Below are positions 25,857 to 40,130 of a DNA stretch of 64,000 bases, piece after piece. The notes under the pieces are model-generated. The model was given only the letters and a program-made list of their open reading frames with translations. It was not told where the DNA came from and made no database searches. Origin of the DNA: Rhodopila globiformis. Lineage in GTDB: Bacteria; Pseudomonadota; Alphaproteobacteria; Acetobacterales; Acetobacteraceae. Both the position numbers and the translations under genes were made by a program. Location of the stretch: NCBI RefSeq assembly GCF_002937115.1, contig NZ_NHRY01000276.1:16751-80750 (forward strand). The letters are read 5' to 3'. Within the stretch, counting starts at the first letter, position 1; the number at the start of each line of letters is the position of its first letter.

Positions 25857-26725
25857 CCGGACACGGCGCCCGGCTGCCCGGGGCCGACGCAGGACAGCGC
25901 AAGGTCGGGACGGTCGGAAATCAGCCCGTCCACGTCCCAGGCAACCAGCCGAACCATGTCAGCCGGCGTGTTGACCGTCCAGGGCAGCACCGAGAGACCC
26001 ACGGCGTGGGCCTCCCGCACCTGCGCCTCGGTCAGATCGGCTGCGTCCGGCGCCCAGACCGGACCGCCTTCCGCGGCCACGCAGGCCGGGATCGACGCGA
26101 CGTCGACGATGCCGTCCCACCACAGGGCGGACTCCCGCACCGTCTCCGCCCGCGTCAGCCAGGCGAGCCGGACGTCCGGCCGCCGCCGGCGGACATGGCG
26201 CTGCACCCGCCAGTCGAAGGATTCGATCGTGACGCGGGCGGCCGCGCCGGCGGCGTCGATCACCGCCAGCGTGGCGTCGGCCAGGACGGTCGGCGGCGCG
26301 GTCCGCTCCGGATGGCGCGGGTCGCTCTTGACCTCGATGGTGAAGCGCGCCGCCGGCAGGGCCGCCAGCACGGCGGCAAGGGTCGGGATGCGTGCGCCGT
26401 CGATCGGGCGCTGGCCGGGAAACAAGGCCGCGGTCGGCGATCCGGGACGCAGCCGGCCGACGTCATAAGCTTGCAGTTCCTGGCAGGTCAGTGAGCGGAG
26501 CAGCGGGCCCGGACCCTCCAGCCACGCACCGGCGGTGCCGCGGACGAGGTCCGGGTTCAGCGCGGGGTCATGGCAGACCACCACGATACCGTCCGCGGTC
26601 ATGCCGACGTCCAGTTCGAACGCCGTCACGCCGAGAGCGGCGGCGGCCAGGAAACCTTCCAGTGTGCTTTCCGGGAACAGGCCGCGCGCGCCGCGATGCC
26701 CTTGTATGTCGATCTGTCGTGTCAT
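25826..26725 (-). CDS. Glycerophosphodiester phosphodiesterase
   Basis: 299-residue TIM-barrel enzyme releasing glycerol-3-phosphate from deacylated phospholipids. Catalytic motifs are GHRGARGLFPESTLEGF near the N-terminus (His, Arg, Glu), ELDVGMTADGIVVVCHDPAL (Glu, Asp, His) and FTIEVK (Glu, Lys). The start at 26725 is chosen as MTRQIDIQGHRG; the frame runs further upstream without family similarity. No signal peptide, so probably cytosolic. Confidence 0.92.
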   Translation of the reverse strand: MTRQIDIQGHRGARGLFPESTLEGFLAAAALGVTAFELDVGMTADGIVVVCHDPALNPDLVRGTAGAWLEGPGPLLRSLTCQELQAYDVGRLRPGSPTAALFPGQRPIDGARIPTLAAVLAALPAARFTIEVKSDPRHPERTAPPTVLADATLAVIDAAGAAARVTIESFDWRVQRHVRRRRPDVRLAWLTRAETVRESALWWDGIVDVASIPACVAAEGGPVWAPDAADLTEAQVREAHAVGLSVLPWTVNTPADMVRLVAWDVDGLISDRPDLALSCVGPGQPGAVSGYRSAASIIL

Positions 26726-26761
26726 CTGACGCCCGAGCCAACCCTGTGAAACAGAAGCGGC

Positions 26762-27179
26762 ATGAATAGCCAGGAAATCACCGCCAGGCTCAAGCAGCAC
26801 GAAGCCGTGCCTCGCCATCCAGGACGCCACCTACGCCGCCCTGTTCGACTCTCGCGCCCGCGGTAATGCCCGTCCCGACAGCGACACGGACATCATGATT
26901 GAACTGGATCCCGCAGCGCCGGTTTGGGGGCTGGGACTGTGTTGGGATCAAGGAGTACATTGAAGGCTTGTTCGAGGAATAGGTCGGTGTTGTTAATCTT
27001 ACTGTGTCAAAAGTTGCAGGAAAGTCAATATTATCAATGGCTTATGGTAAACCACACCGCGTAAGAAAACCGCGCAATTTCAATATGTTAGACAGAAATT
27101 GACACAGTAAGATTAATCGCGACGGGCCAAGCGATACGTGCGCCCAATGGCTCTTGCCGATGTCATCGATGCCTTCTGA
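26762..27179 (+). pseudogene. MntA-type minimal nucleotidyltransferase, broken by frameshifts and a miniature element
   Basis: Starts MNSQEITARLKQHEA. After a frame break near 26805-26825 it reads YAALFDSRARGNARPDSDTDIMIELD, the GSRARG...DSDxD core of MntA antitoxin nucleotidyltransferases (first Gly now Asp). Later IKEYIEGLFEE and an in-frame TAG are seen. The text ...VGVVN is then cut by the element at 26997-27112. Beyond it RYVRPMALADVIDAF and the stop at 27179 complete the family C-terminus. No HEPN toxin (HepT) gene follows. Confidence 0.75.
26997..27112. mobile_element. Miniature inverted-repeat element with TTAA target duplication
   Basis: 116-bp element with perfect 14-bp ends: TCTTACTGTGTCAA (26997-27010) and TTGACACAGTAAGA (27099-27112). 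TTAA lies on both sides (26993-26996, 27113-27116), making an 18-bp perfect inverted repeat overall. Removing the element and one TTAA restores the frame GTTGTTAATCGCGAC of the nucleotidyltransferase gene. The interior is much richer in A+T than the host and has no coding capacity. TTAA duplications are known for IS1380-family elements, so such a transposase may drive it. Confidence 0.85.
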
Positions 27180-27410
27180 TACCGGCTCGACGCACCGCTG
27201 GCTGTTTCGCATCAGGCATCACATGGTGATGGCCAAGAGTTTTGTGGCCGGCATCGATTATGATCAGTAAAAATGCTGGCATCGGTCAACCGAAGGGCGG
27301 AGCTATTGCCGCCCATCGGGGTGATACGCCGCCCATGACCAGCGCAACCCAAGAACGCCAACCGGCGCTGGCCGCCGCTGTAATTTATAACGGCGGCGGA
27401 CGGCCGCTTA
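27180..27410. other. Spacer without recognised gene
   Basis: Between the nucleotidyltransferase remnant and the type-B repeat copy I see no gene and no clear regulatory structure. It may hold further decayed remnants of a lost HepT partner, but no frame shows that. Confidence 0.4.
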
Positions 27411-27588
27411 GGGCCTAAGGCAGAATAAATGCTCCGCTTGTCGCACGGACGCTCCAACCGTCATGGCCGGCGCAGGCCGGCCATCCACGCCTTTTGCCCC
27501 GATCAGCAGCGCAAGGCATGTGTGGCGGCCCTGCGGGCGCCATGACGCGGAAGGGCCAGTGCGCCGCGGTGGAGCGGTATTTTGGCTC
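27411..27588. repeat. Dispersed repeat B, copy 1
   Basis: About 178 bp. Begins GGGCCTAAGGCAGAATAA, has a central hairpin (27459-27547) with arms GTCATGGCCGGCGCAGGCC and a CCATCCACGCC...inner stem, and ends near TATTTTGGCTC. Matches 35637-35819 over its whole length. Copy 2 has the ends GCAGAATAACCG and, on the other strand, GCGAAATAACCG, so the unit has imperfect inverted termini. Lies right next to the MHS transporter stop codon. Confidence 0.75.
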
Positions 27589-27594
27589 AAGCCG

Positions 27595-28962
27595 TTAGCC
27601 GATCGTGGTGCGCGCTGTGGCCGGGCTGAGCGTGGCTGCGTGCTCCTCCGAAATATCGCGATTGGTGTAGTCAGGCAGGAACATCACGACGACAGCGCTG
27701 ACCAGCCCGCAGAGGACAAGATAGGCGCCGACCGCATAGCCCGACCCGAACGTCGCCAGCAGGGCAGTGGCGATCAGCGGCGCAGGACCGCCGGCAACGA
27801 TCGAGGCGGCCTGGTAGCCGAGCGAGGCGCCGCTGTAGCGCAGCCGCGGCGTGAAGCATTCCGCGATCAGCGCCGCCTGCGGGCCATATACCATCGAGTG
27901 CGGTACCATCGAGAGCACGATGGCGATGAAGATGATCGTCGGATTAGCCGTGTTCAACAGCGGGAAATAGACCACGGCATACGCGGCCGTGGCCAGCGCG
28001 CCGATGAAATACATGCGCCGGCGCCCGATCCGGTCCGAGAGGGATCCGAATACCGAGATCAGCATCATGTCCACCGCCGCCGCCACCACCACCGCGATCA
28101 GCAGGAAATTCCGCGAGGCGTGGAGCACGTTCAGGCCGTAGGTAAAGACGAAGGCAAAATAGATATACGCTGGCGCCTGCTCGGCCATGCGGACCAGCGC
28201 TGTGAGCACGATCTCCTTCGGTTGGCGCTTCACCACTTCGAGCACCGGCACGCGCTCGATGCGGTTCTCCGCAGCAATTCGCTGGAAGGTAGGCGTCTCG
28301 AGAATGCCGAGCCGGATCCAGAGCCCAATCCCCACCATGACGATGCTAAGGAAAAATGGCACGCGCCAGCCCCAGGCGAGGAACGCCTCGGTTGACATCG
28401 ACGCGCTGAATACGAGCACCGCGACATTCGCCAGCAACAGGCCGCCGGGCCCACCCAGCTGCGGAAACGACGCGATCAGCCCGCGATTGTGGTTGCCCTT
28501 CGCCCATTCCATCGCCAGCAGCACCGAGCCGCCCCACTCACCGCCTACCCCGACGCCCTGGATGAAGCGAAGGACGGTCAGGATCACACCGCCCCAGATG
28601 CCGATGCTCGCATAGGTCGGCACCAGGCCCACGGCGAAGGTGGCCATGCCGCTGATGAGCAAGGTGGCGATGAGCGTCGCCTTGCGGCCGATGCGGTCGC
28701 CGTAGTGGCCGAAGATCGCCGCGCCGATCGGACGCGCGATGAAGCCGACGGCGAAGGTGGCAAACGCTGCCAGCGTGCCAACCAGCGGATCCTCTTTCGG
28801 GAAGTACAGCTTGGCGAACACGAGAGCGGCGACCTGGCCGTACAGCAGGAAGTCGTACCACTCGATGGTCGTTCCCACCACGCTTGCGAGCGCTGCCCGC
28901 CGCAGTTGCCGGTCATGGTCGCCCACGTAATCTGCATCCATCGGCTTGCCGATGCCGCTCAT
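27595..28962 (-). CDS. MFS transporter, metabolite:proton symporter (MHS) family
   Basis: 455-residue, 12-helix inner-membrane permease. MHS family marks are SVVGTTIEWYDFLLYG at the first helix, FGHYGDRIGRKATL (the conserved loop 2-3 motif), IQGVGVGGEWGGSVLLAMEWA and the second-half repeat FGSLSDRIGRRRMY. Relatives import shikimate, citrate, alpha-ketoglutarate or betaine; the substrate is not evident. Upstream are three direct GCGTGCA motifs that may bind a regulator. Confidence 0.92.
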   Translation of the reverse strand: MSGIGKPMDADYVGDHDRQLRRAALASVVGTTIEWYDFLLYGQVAALVFAKLYFPKEDPLVGTLAAFATFAVGFIARPIGAAIFGHYGDRIGRKATLIATLLISGMATFAVGLVPTYASIGIWGGVILTVLRFIQGVGVGGEWGGSVLLAMEWAKGNHNRGLIASFPQLGGPGGLLLANVAVLVFSASMSTEAFLAWGWRVPFFLSIVMVGIGLWIRLGILETPTFQRIAAENRIERVPVLEVVKRQPKEIVLTALVRMAEQAPAYIYFAFVFTYGLNVLHASRNFLLIAVVVAAAVDMMLISVFGSLSDRIGRRRMYFIGALATAAYAVVYFPLLNTANPTIIFIAIVLSMVPHSMVYGPQAALIAECFTPRLRYSGASLGYQAASIVAGGPAPLIATALLATFGSGYAVGAYLVLCGLVSAVVVMFLPDYTNRDISEEHAATLSPATARTTIG

Positions 28963-28985
28963 CTGAACGTTCTCCCAGGTTCTTG

Positions 28986-29036
28986 GCGTGCAGCTTGTTT
29001 TTTTGCGTGCAACTTATTTGGCGTGCAGTTTATTTG
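28986..29036 (-). promoter_or_regulatory. Three GCGTGCA repeats upstream of the MHS transporter
   Basis: GCGTGCA followed by an A/T-rich tail occurs at 28986, 29005 and 29021 (spacings 19 and 16 bp), immediately upstream of the transporter start. The runs GTTTTTTT and TTATTTG stand out from the GC-rich surroundings. Could be operator half-sites of a local repressor or an activator site. No regulator gene is adjacent. Confidence 0.4.
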
Positions 29037-29223
29037 ATATGTAACGGCATGGGAAGCAGCAGCTCCAACTGCGAATGAGTTGTGATCGCGATGACTGGGG
29101 TGGGTCCTGGATGCAATGGTTGGGTTGAACCCGCTCACCGGCGGCCCATAGGAAATTCGCAGCAGGTCCGGGATGCGCTTCGGTGCCCGCATGCGCTCAC
29201 TCGGTGCCCTGCTTGGATCATGG

Positions 29224-29352
29224 CTACAGCAGACCGCAGGTCGGTTGGGACACTGAGGCCCCCTGTCCTCATCGTCATGGCCGGGCTTGTCCGAACCATG
29301 ACGATGAGGGAGCGCCGTCGCCCTGTCTCAATCGCCCTGCGGCCTGCTGTAG
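29224..29352. repeat. Dispersed element C, copy 1, with 29-bp inverted ends
   Basis: 129 bp bounded by inverted repeats: the left end starts CTACAGCAGACCGCAGGTC (29224-29252), the right end finishes GCGGCCTGCTGTAG (29324-29352). Between them is the short hairpin of repeat A (29273-29303). The same termini bound a longer copy at 39707-39929. No coding capacity. Confidence 0.82.
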
Positions 29353-29559
29353 TACCGCCGCCGGAGATCCGGAGGCCGTCGCTTCAGCTCTTGTGGCCCG
29401 TGGTGGGCCGAAAGGCGAAGGGCCTTCCGCCACCTACAGTTTGATGGCGCTCCCGGCGTACGGCATTGGCGTCGCAGTCATCGCAGGTAGGTCCAGGCGG
29501 CGGCGGAGCCTGGATTGGCTATCGCTCGTTAACACAGCCGTCCAGCCCGCCCGCGGGCA

Positions 29560-29848
29560 CCACGATGGATGAAAATGCGCGAGATCGGTGCCATCCCGTC
29601 ATGTGGGCGCAGGCCCACCATCCACGCCTTCTGCCGATACCAGCAGCGCAAGGCGTGGATGGCGGCCGCCATGACGGGGAGGCGATGACCCTGCGAGACC
29701 GGATTTTCGAAGCAGTCCCCTTGGCCGCGCGCGGCCACCACGATGGATGAAAATGGGCGAGGCCGAAGCCTCTCCGTCATGGCCGGACGTGTCCCGGCTA
29801 TCTACCCTTGTCGAAGCGCGGATAGCCGGGACACGCCCGGCCATGACG
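29560..29848. repeat. Tandem pair of repeat hairpins with a shared leader
   Basis: Two units lie side by side. Each has the leader CCACGATGGATGAAAATG followed by GCGAG or GGCGAGG (29567 and 29735 regions). The first continues into a type-B hairpin (29597-29676), the second into a type-A hairpin (29775-29848). One leader with either hairpin suggests that the cores have been exchanged between elements. The rest of the spacer 28963-30050 shows no gene. Confidence 0.65.
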
Positions 29849-30050
29849 ATAGAGAGACGACCAGCGCCTGCAAGGCCACAATTTCATAGAAGTTGCCCAT
29901 GCGGCTTTCCGTGCTCGGACAGGAACTGCCGCCATCTTATCTCACGCCTCCGGAACAGTTCGGATAAAGAGGCAGCAAACTGGACGAGGCACCCCGTCGA
30001 TTGCCGCCGCGGCAAGCCGCCTGTGCCGCCTCCCGGCTCCCTGGCAGTTC

Positions 30051-30764
30051 TCAGGCGGTTGCGTACTCCCCTCGCCCGAACATCCGGTCCAGCGCCACCG
30101 GCGCCGCCTTGTCGAACGGCGTGGTTTGCGCCCGCACCGCGTCGACCGCGGCCAGCGCCTTCTTCACCGCGGGACGGTCGTTGATCGCCGCCACCCAGCG
30201 GGCGATGTTGGGCAGCTTCGCCGCCGCCTCCTGCCCCGGCAGCGTCGGCAACAGGCGCAGCCACGGATACGTCGCGACATCCGCGACCGAGTAGTCACTG
30301 CCGCCCAGGTACGGCACGGCCGCCAGCCGGCGGTCGATCACCTCGCAGACCCGATGCACCTGCGTGGCATAGCGGCTGCGGGAATACTCGTTTCCCGGCG
30401 GCGCGAAGCGGAAGAAATGCACGTACTGCCCGAACATCGGCCCGACCGTGGACATCTGCGTCATCAGCCACTGGACCACGTCGAACCGCGCCGCCCTGTC
30501 CGCCGGCAGCAGCTTCCCGGTCTTCTCGGCCAGGTAGAGCAGGATCGCCCCCGACTCGAACACCGTGTACGGCTTGCCGCCCGGCCCATCGGAGTCGACG
30601 ATGACCGGCGCCTTGGCATTGGGGTTCAGCGCCAGGAACGCCGCGTCGAACTGCTTGCCGGCGAACACGTCCACCGGTTGCACCGTATAGGCAAGCGCCA
30701 GTTCTTCCAGGGCGACAAACACCTTGACGACGTTGGGGCTGCCCATGCCATAGAGCGTTATCAT
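30051..30764 (-). CDS. Glutathione S-transferase family protein
   Basis: 237 residues. Thioredoxin-like N-terminal domain (MITLYGMGSPNVVKVFVALEE, then NPNAKAPVIVD with the cis-Pro and FESGAILLYLAEKTG for glutathione binding) and an all-helical C-terminal domain (DYSVADVATYPWL). Resembles the YfcG/YghU-like disulphide reductase branch by its NPN and ESGAI motifs. Cytosolic. Divergent from gltB with 228 bp between starts. Confidence 0.92.
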   Translation of the reverse strand: MITLYGMGSPNVVKVFVALEELALAYTVQPVDVFAGKQFDAAFLALNPNAKAPVIVDSDGPGGKPYTVFESGAILLYLAEKTGKLLPADRAARFDVVQWLMTQMSTVGPMFGQYVHFFRFAPPGNEYSRSRYATQVHRVCEVIDRRLAAVPYLGGSDYSVADVATYPWLRLLPTLPGQEAAAKLPNIARWVAAINDRPAVKKALAAVDAVRAQTTPFDKAAPVALDRMFGRGEYATA

Positions 30765-30992
30765 CGTTTGTTCCTCCCGCTGGATTGGCGCCGGCAGTCT
30801 GGCATGATACCAGCGCGTCAGGAAGCCGCACCGTGCTTCCGCCCGGTTTTGCGCCCTTGCAGGGGAAAACGCAGATAGATACGCTGCGTTGCGGCAGGAT
30901 CATTGCCATTTTTCGGCCCACAGGGCAAAAGGGCCACTCGTGCGCCGTGCGCGCCCAGCCGGCAAAGTGTTTCGCCAAGGAAGTTTGTTGCA

Positions 30993-35636
<4,644 letters not shown>

Positions 35637-35819
35637 GGGCCTGATGCAGAATAACCGCTTCCACCGTCGCACGGACGGTCCACCCGTCATGGCGGCCGCA
35701 GGGCCGCCATCCACGCCTTACGGTGCTGGTATCAGCAAAGGGCGTGGATGGTGGGCCTGCGCCCATCATGACGTGGAGCGGCCTTTGCGCCGGTTCCGGC
35801 AGATCGGTTATTTCGCCTC
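35637..35819. repeat. Dispersed repeat B, copy 2, between gltB and gltD
   Basis: About 183 bp starting directly at the gltB stop codon with GGGCCTGATGCAGAATAA. Contains a strong hairpin (35685-35773) with arms GTCATGGCGGCCGCAGGGC and an inner stem CCATCCACGCC...GGCGTGGATGG. Near-copy of 27411-27588. In an operon this hairpin could stabilise or end the gltB message and so set the gltB:gltD ratio. Confidence 0.8.
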
Positions 35820-35899
35820 GAGTCCTAAGACCTGCATTTGAAAGGGCAAGGCCACCGGTCCCGGGAAGGGACCGGTCCGGCTGCCATCTGGAGACGAGT

Positions 35900-37351
<1,452 letters not shown>

Positions 37352-37358
37352 GGAAAGG

Positions 37359-37535
37359 CCAGGGCTCCGCCCTGGACCCGCCAAGGGCCGACGGCCCTTG
37401 GAACCCGGTAATGACGGATGAACAGGAGGGGGGCGACCGTGCCGTTGCAACGGCTGTGTTGCCCCCCTCCTGTTCATCCGCCGTCATGGGATCAAAGGGG
37501 CGTCGCCCCTTTGCGGGGTCGAGGGGCGGAGCCCC
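37359..37535. terminator. Cluster of five hairpins between convergent gltD and a dioxygenase-like gene
   Basis: Successive inverted repeats: CCAGGGCTCCGCCCTGG (37359-37375); CCAAGGGCC-GAC-GGCCCTTGG (37381-37401); a long one with arms 37411-37436 and 37458-37487 (ATGACGGATGAACAGGAGGG and its complement with three extra bases); AAAGGGGC-GTC-GCCCCTTT (37494-37512); GGGGCGGAGCCCC (37523-37535). No T-runs follow, so termination, if any, is not of the classical type. Confidence 0.55.
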
Positions 37536-37543
37536 CGCCTTCC

Positions 37544-38545
37544 CTACCCCCGGCCGGTGATCGCGTCCCACCAGGGGCAGGCGCCCGGTTGCTGGACGTA
37601 GGTGTTCTGCAGGACGTGCAGGGGGCGGCGTTCGCCTGCGGCGGCGGCCTTGAGCCGCAGGGCGCGGGCGTGCGCGCGCTGGTCGTCGGGCAGCCAAGTG
37701 CGGTCGTGGCCCCACAGGCTGGGGCCGACGGTGACTTCCGTGGGCGTCCAGTTGCCGGGGGTGACGTCGCGGCCGCCCCAGCCGTATTCCAGCATGAAGC
37801 CGGACGGCGAACGCAGGTAGTAGGACGTCACCGCGTCGTTCGGGTGGCGGCCGAGGGTGGTGGCGATCTTCTCCGGCTCGCCCAGGGCGATGTCGTAGCC
37901 CTGCCCGACGTCGTCCAGCGAGAACAGCTCGACCATCAGGTGGTGCAGATCCTGCCGGCCGGTCTCGATCAGCGCGACCGAGTGGTGGCGCGGGTTGACG
38001 TGCAGGAAATAGGCGCGGAACGGCGTGGTGATGTAGTCGCTGACCGCGAAGCCGAGCAGGTCGCAGTAGAAGCCCAGCAGGTCGTCGATATTCCTGACGT
38101 GGAACACGACGTGGCCCATGCCGAGCGGACCGGTGCGGAAGCCCGAGATCGCGCGGCCGGGCTGGAACGGCGTGTCGGCGATGGCGGGGCCGTGGAAGGC
38201 TTCCAGGTGATTGCCGCCCGGGTCGTCGAAGCTGATCAGATCCCTGACGCAGCGCTGGTCAGCAAGATGGGCAGGTTCGCGGCGGACCTTCACGCCGGCG
38301 GCGTCGAGCCGGGCGGCGAGCGTATCCAGCGCGGTTGCGTCAGCGACCTCGAAGCCGAAATAGCGCTCTCCCTCGGCCAGGGAGCGATCGATCACCAGGC
38401 GCTGCTGGCGGTCGTCCATGCGGAAGGCGCGGATTGTGTTGCCGCGCTCGATCATCTGCATGCCCAGCCAGCCGGAGGCGAAACTCGTCCAGTCGGACAG
38501 GTTGGACCCGCCAACGCCGACATAGCCCAGACCACGGATTTCCAT
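37544..38545 (-). CDS. VOC-family extradiol dioxygenase-like protein
   Basis: 333 residues with two vicinal-oxygen-chelate modules, as in type I extradiol dioxygenases (BphC type) that open catechol rings with Fe(II). Metal ligands are in the C-terminal module: His in LGMGHVVFHV, His in HHLMVELF and Glu in FMLEYGWGG. The Tyr and His near TSYYLRSP fit the family. The natural substrate is unknown. No other ring-cleavage genes are adjacent, although a distant HpaB-type hydroxylase lies at 1278. Confidence 0.88.
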   Translation of the reverse strand: MEIRGLGYVGVGGSNLSDWTSFASGWLGMQMIERGNTIRAFRMDDRQQRLVIDRSLAEGERYFGFEVADATALDTLAARLDAAGVKVRREPAHLADQRCVRDLISFDDPGGNHLEAFHGPAIADTPFQPGRAISGFRTGPLGMGHVVFHVRNIDDLLGFYCDLLGFAVSDYITTPFRAYFLHVNPRHHSVALIETGRQDLHHLMVELFSLDDVGQGYDIALGEPEKIATTLGRHPNDAVTSYYLRSPSGFMLEYGWGGRDVTPGNWTPTEVTVGPSLWGHDRTWLPDDQRAHARALRLKAAAAGERRPLHVLQNTYVQQPGACPWWDAITGRG

Positions 38546-38631
38546 GGCTTGTTCCTCCCGTTGCGGTCGTGTCTTTCGACCCGGCCTGCGAATCTAGCAG
38601 CCGATGGGCGGGAGGCAAGAACGGACGGCGG

Positions 38632-39168
38632 TCAGGCTGGCGGGGGCCGTTGGATCAGGGCGGTGATCTGCTCGATCAGGCGGTCGCCCTCGACCGGCTT
38701 GCGCAGGACGTGGCAATTCCCGCCCGGGATCGCGGCGACCGATGTCGTCTCATCCGCGTAGCCGGTCAGCAGGATCGCCGGCAGGTTCGGCTGGACCTGC
38801 CGGGCCTGGTGGATGAGGCTGATGCCGTCCTCGCCCGGCATGGCCAGGTCGGTCACCAGGACATCGAATCCCGGGCCATGGCGCAGCAATGTCATAGCCT
38901 CCGCGGCACTCGGAGCCTGGGCGGTCTCGAACCCCTCCACCTCCAGCAGATCGGCCAGCGTCTCCCGCACCGGATCGCTGTCATCGACCAGCAGGATGCG
39001 CCTGGGTCCGGTCACGACGTCCTCTGCCGGGATGGCGGCTTGGCGAAGGCCGTCGTCGCGACAGGACGGGCCGGGTATGGATCCACAACATGCATCCGGG
39101 TTCGGCGACGTGGCCGGCGGCTCAGCCGCCTGGACAGCAAGATGCTGGCTGATGCACAGGTCATTCAT
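38632..39168 (-). CDS. Single-domain response regulator
   Basis: 179 residues: a 55-residue unconserved N-terminal part and one receiver domain without output domain. Acidic pair Asp62-Asp63 (ILLVDDSDPVRE), phosphoacceptor Asp107 (VTDLAMPGEDG), Thr in LLTGYAD and Lys in LRKPVEGD are all present. It could take phosphate from an orphan hybrid kinase, such as the one at 16652, but no kinase is adjacent. The start could be later than 39168, since the N-terminal part is not family-like. Confidence 0.85.
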   Translation of the reverse strand: MNDLCISQHLAVQAAEPPATSPNPDACCGSIPGPSCRDDGLRQAAIPAEDVVTGPRRILLVDDSDPVRETLADLLEVEGFETAQAPSAAEAMTLLRHGPGFDVLVTDLAMPGEDGISLIHQARQVQPNLPAILLTGYADETTSVAAIPGGNCHVLRKPVEGDRLIEQITALIQRPPPA

Positions 39169-39354
39169 GCGGATCTCCGTTTCCGCGTGTGGCCGTGATA
39201 GAAGCGCCGTCCGGAAAGCATATCGTTACAGAAACTTGTAGCATGGCGGCCCACACACGTGATGGTTGAACAGGATATGCCAGTCTAGACCAATAATAAT
39301 GCAAGTCCTCACGGTATCGCGAAATTGGCACGCCACAAGGAGAAACTTCGTTGT

Positions 39355-39396
39355 ATGAAACATGTTTCATAATGAAACAATATAAATTAAATTTAT
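39355..39396. promoter_or_regulatory. A+T-rich double palindrome
   Basis: ATGAAACATGTTTCAT (39355-39370) is a perfect 16-bp palindrome, followed by another ATGAAAC (39372-39378) and a second palindrome ATAAATT-A-AATTTAT (39382-39396). The patch is strikingly A+T-rich for this genome and lies upstream of the response regulator gene. Looks like an operator, with the regulator unknown. Confidence 0.45.
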
Positions 39397-39446
39397 TGTC
39401 AGTGCGCGGCTAATCGTGAGAACTCAACGCTTTGTGATGCAACTGC

Positions 39447-40063
39447 CTATGTCGCATCGTGCACCGCACAATTCTGGAACAGGGAGTGATCGTCAGCCTC
39501 CGGCATGTCGTTCTGAAGCCAAACCATAATTGCCGGGAGCCATCCCGCCTCGCCCTCGCAACAGACGGGCCGTGCCGCTGGTCGCCGGGCATTATTGTCC
39601 TGTACAAGGTTGGCCGTGGCATAATATTGCAACGCCGATGCCGAGGCAGGGGCGTTATACTGATACACAACGCTTCCCGGCCAGGTTGTATTCAATGACA
39701 GGCCGGCTACAGCAGACCGCAGGTCGGTCGGGACAAGACCTCGGGTGGGGCGATCTGCCCCCATCGTCATGGCGGCTACCCGGGACAAGAGCCCGGGCAC
39801 AGGCTCCGGGCCGCCATCCACGCCTTTGCACGGCCGCGACACCGCCAGGCGTGGATGGCGAGCCTGCGCCCGCCATGACGATGAAGGAACGCCGTCGTCC
39901 TGTCCCAACCGACGTGCGGTCTGCTGTAACACGGTTGTCGCCTCCGTCGCTTTTTGTTGCGATATTGTATAAAGCGCGCTTCCGCCCGGGTTGGCACGAG
40001 GACCATCATACCACCGGGAAAAGGCTTGTCCGCTGCGCAGGCTTAACCGCCATGGATATCAAA
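39447..40063 (-). pseudogene. Unrecognised gene fragment carrying an in-frame element C
   Basis: One frame stays open for about 205 codons. Upstream of the element it reads FSRWYDGPRANPGGSALYT, then ISQQKATEATTV. After the element it reads LSLNTTWPGSVVYQYNAPAS, then ALQYYATANLVQDNN, and ends LFQNCAVHDAT. Composition (Tyr, Asn, Trp; codons ATA, AAA, TTA) is unlike chance GC-rich frames here and suggests foreign origin. There is no start codon before an upstream stop near 40064, so it is 5'-truncated or broken. I recognise no family. Chance open frame remains possible. Confidence 0.35.
39707..39929. repeat. Dispersed element C, copy 2
   Basis: About 222 bp. Ends CTACAGCAGACCGCAGGTC (39707-39735) and the complement (39901-39929) match copy 1 at 29224-29352. 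The centre is different: a type-B-like hairpin (39765-39880) with an added CCCGGGACAAGAGCCCGGG stem. Outer ends shared, inner hairpin exchanged. Confidence 0.82.
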
Positions 40064-40130
40064 TCGGCTTGCCTCCGCGGTGAAACCGCCGGGCGGGTGC
40101 GCATATCGTCCGCAGCCAGATTGATCGGAT

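Noticed and set aside
29082..29570. Possible small gene between the MHS transporter and the repeat cluster
   Set aside because: The frames run through element C and the repeat hairpins and lack coding character.
27411..29848. CRISPR-like array of repeats
   Set aside because: Repeat units are palindromic, unevenly spaced, differ in type and have no regular spacers or cas genes.
39338..39412. Twenty-codon frame behind AAGGAG in the A+T-rich patch (TTG start at 39351)
   Set aside because: The ribosome site and spacing are good, but the peptide overlaps both palindromes and has no parallel I know. Chance cannot be excluded.
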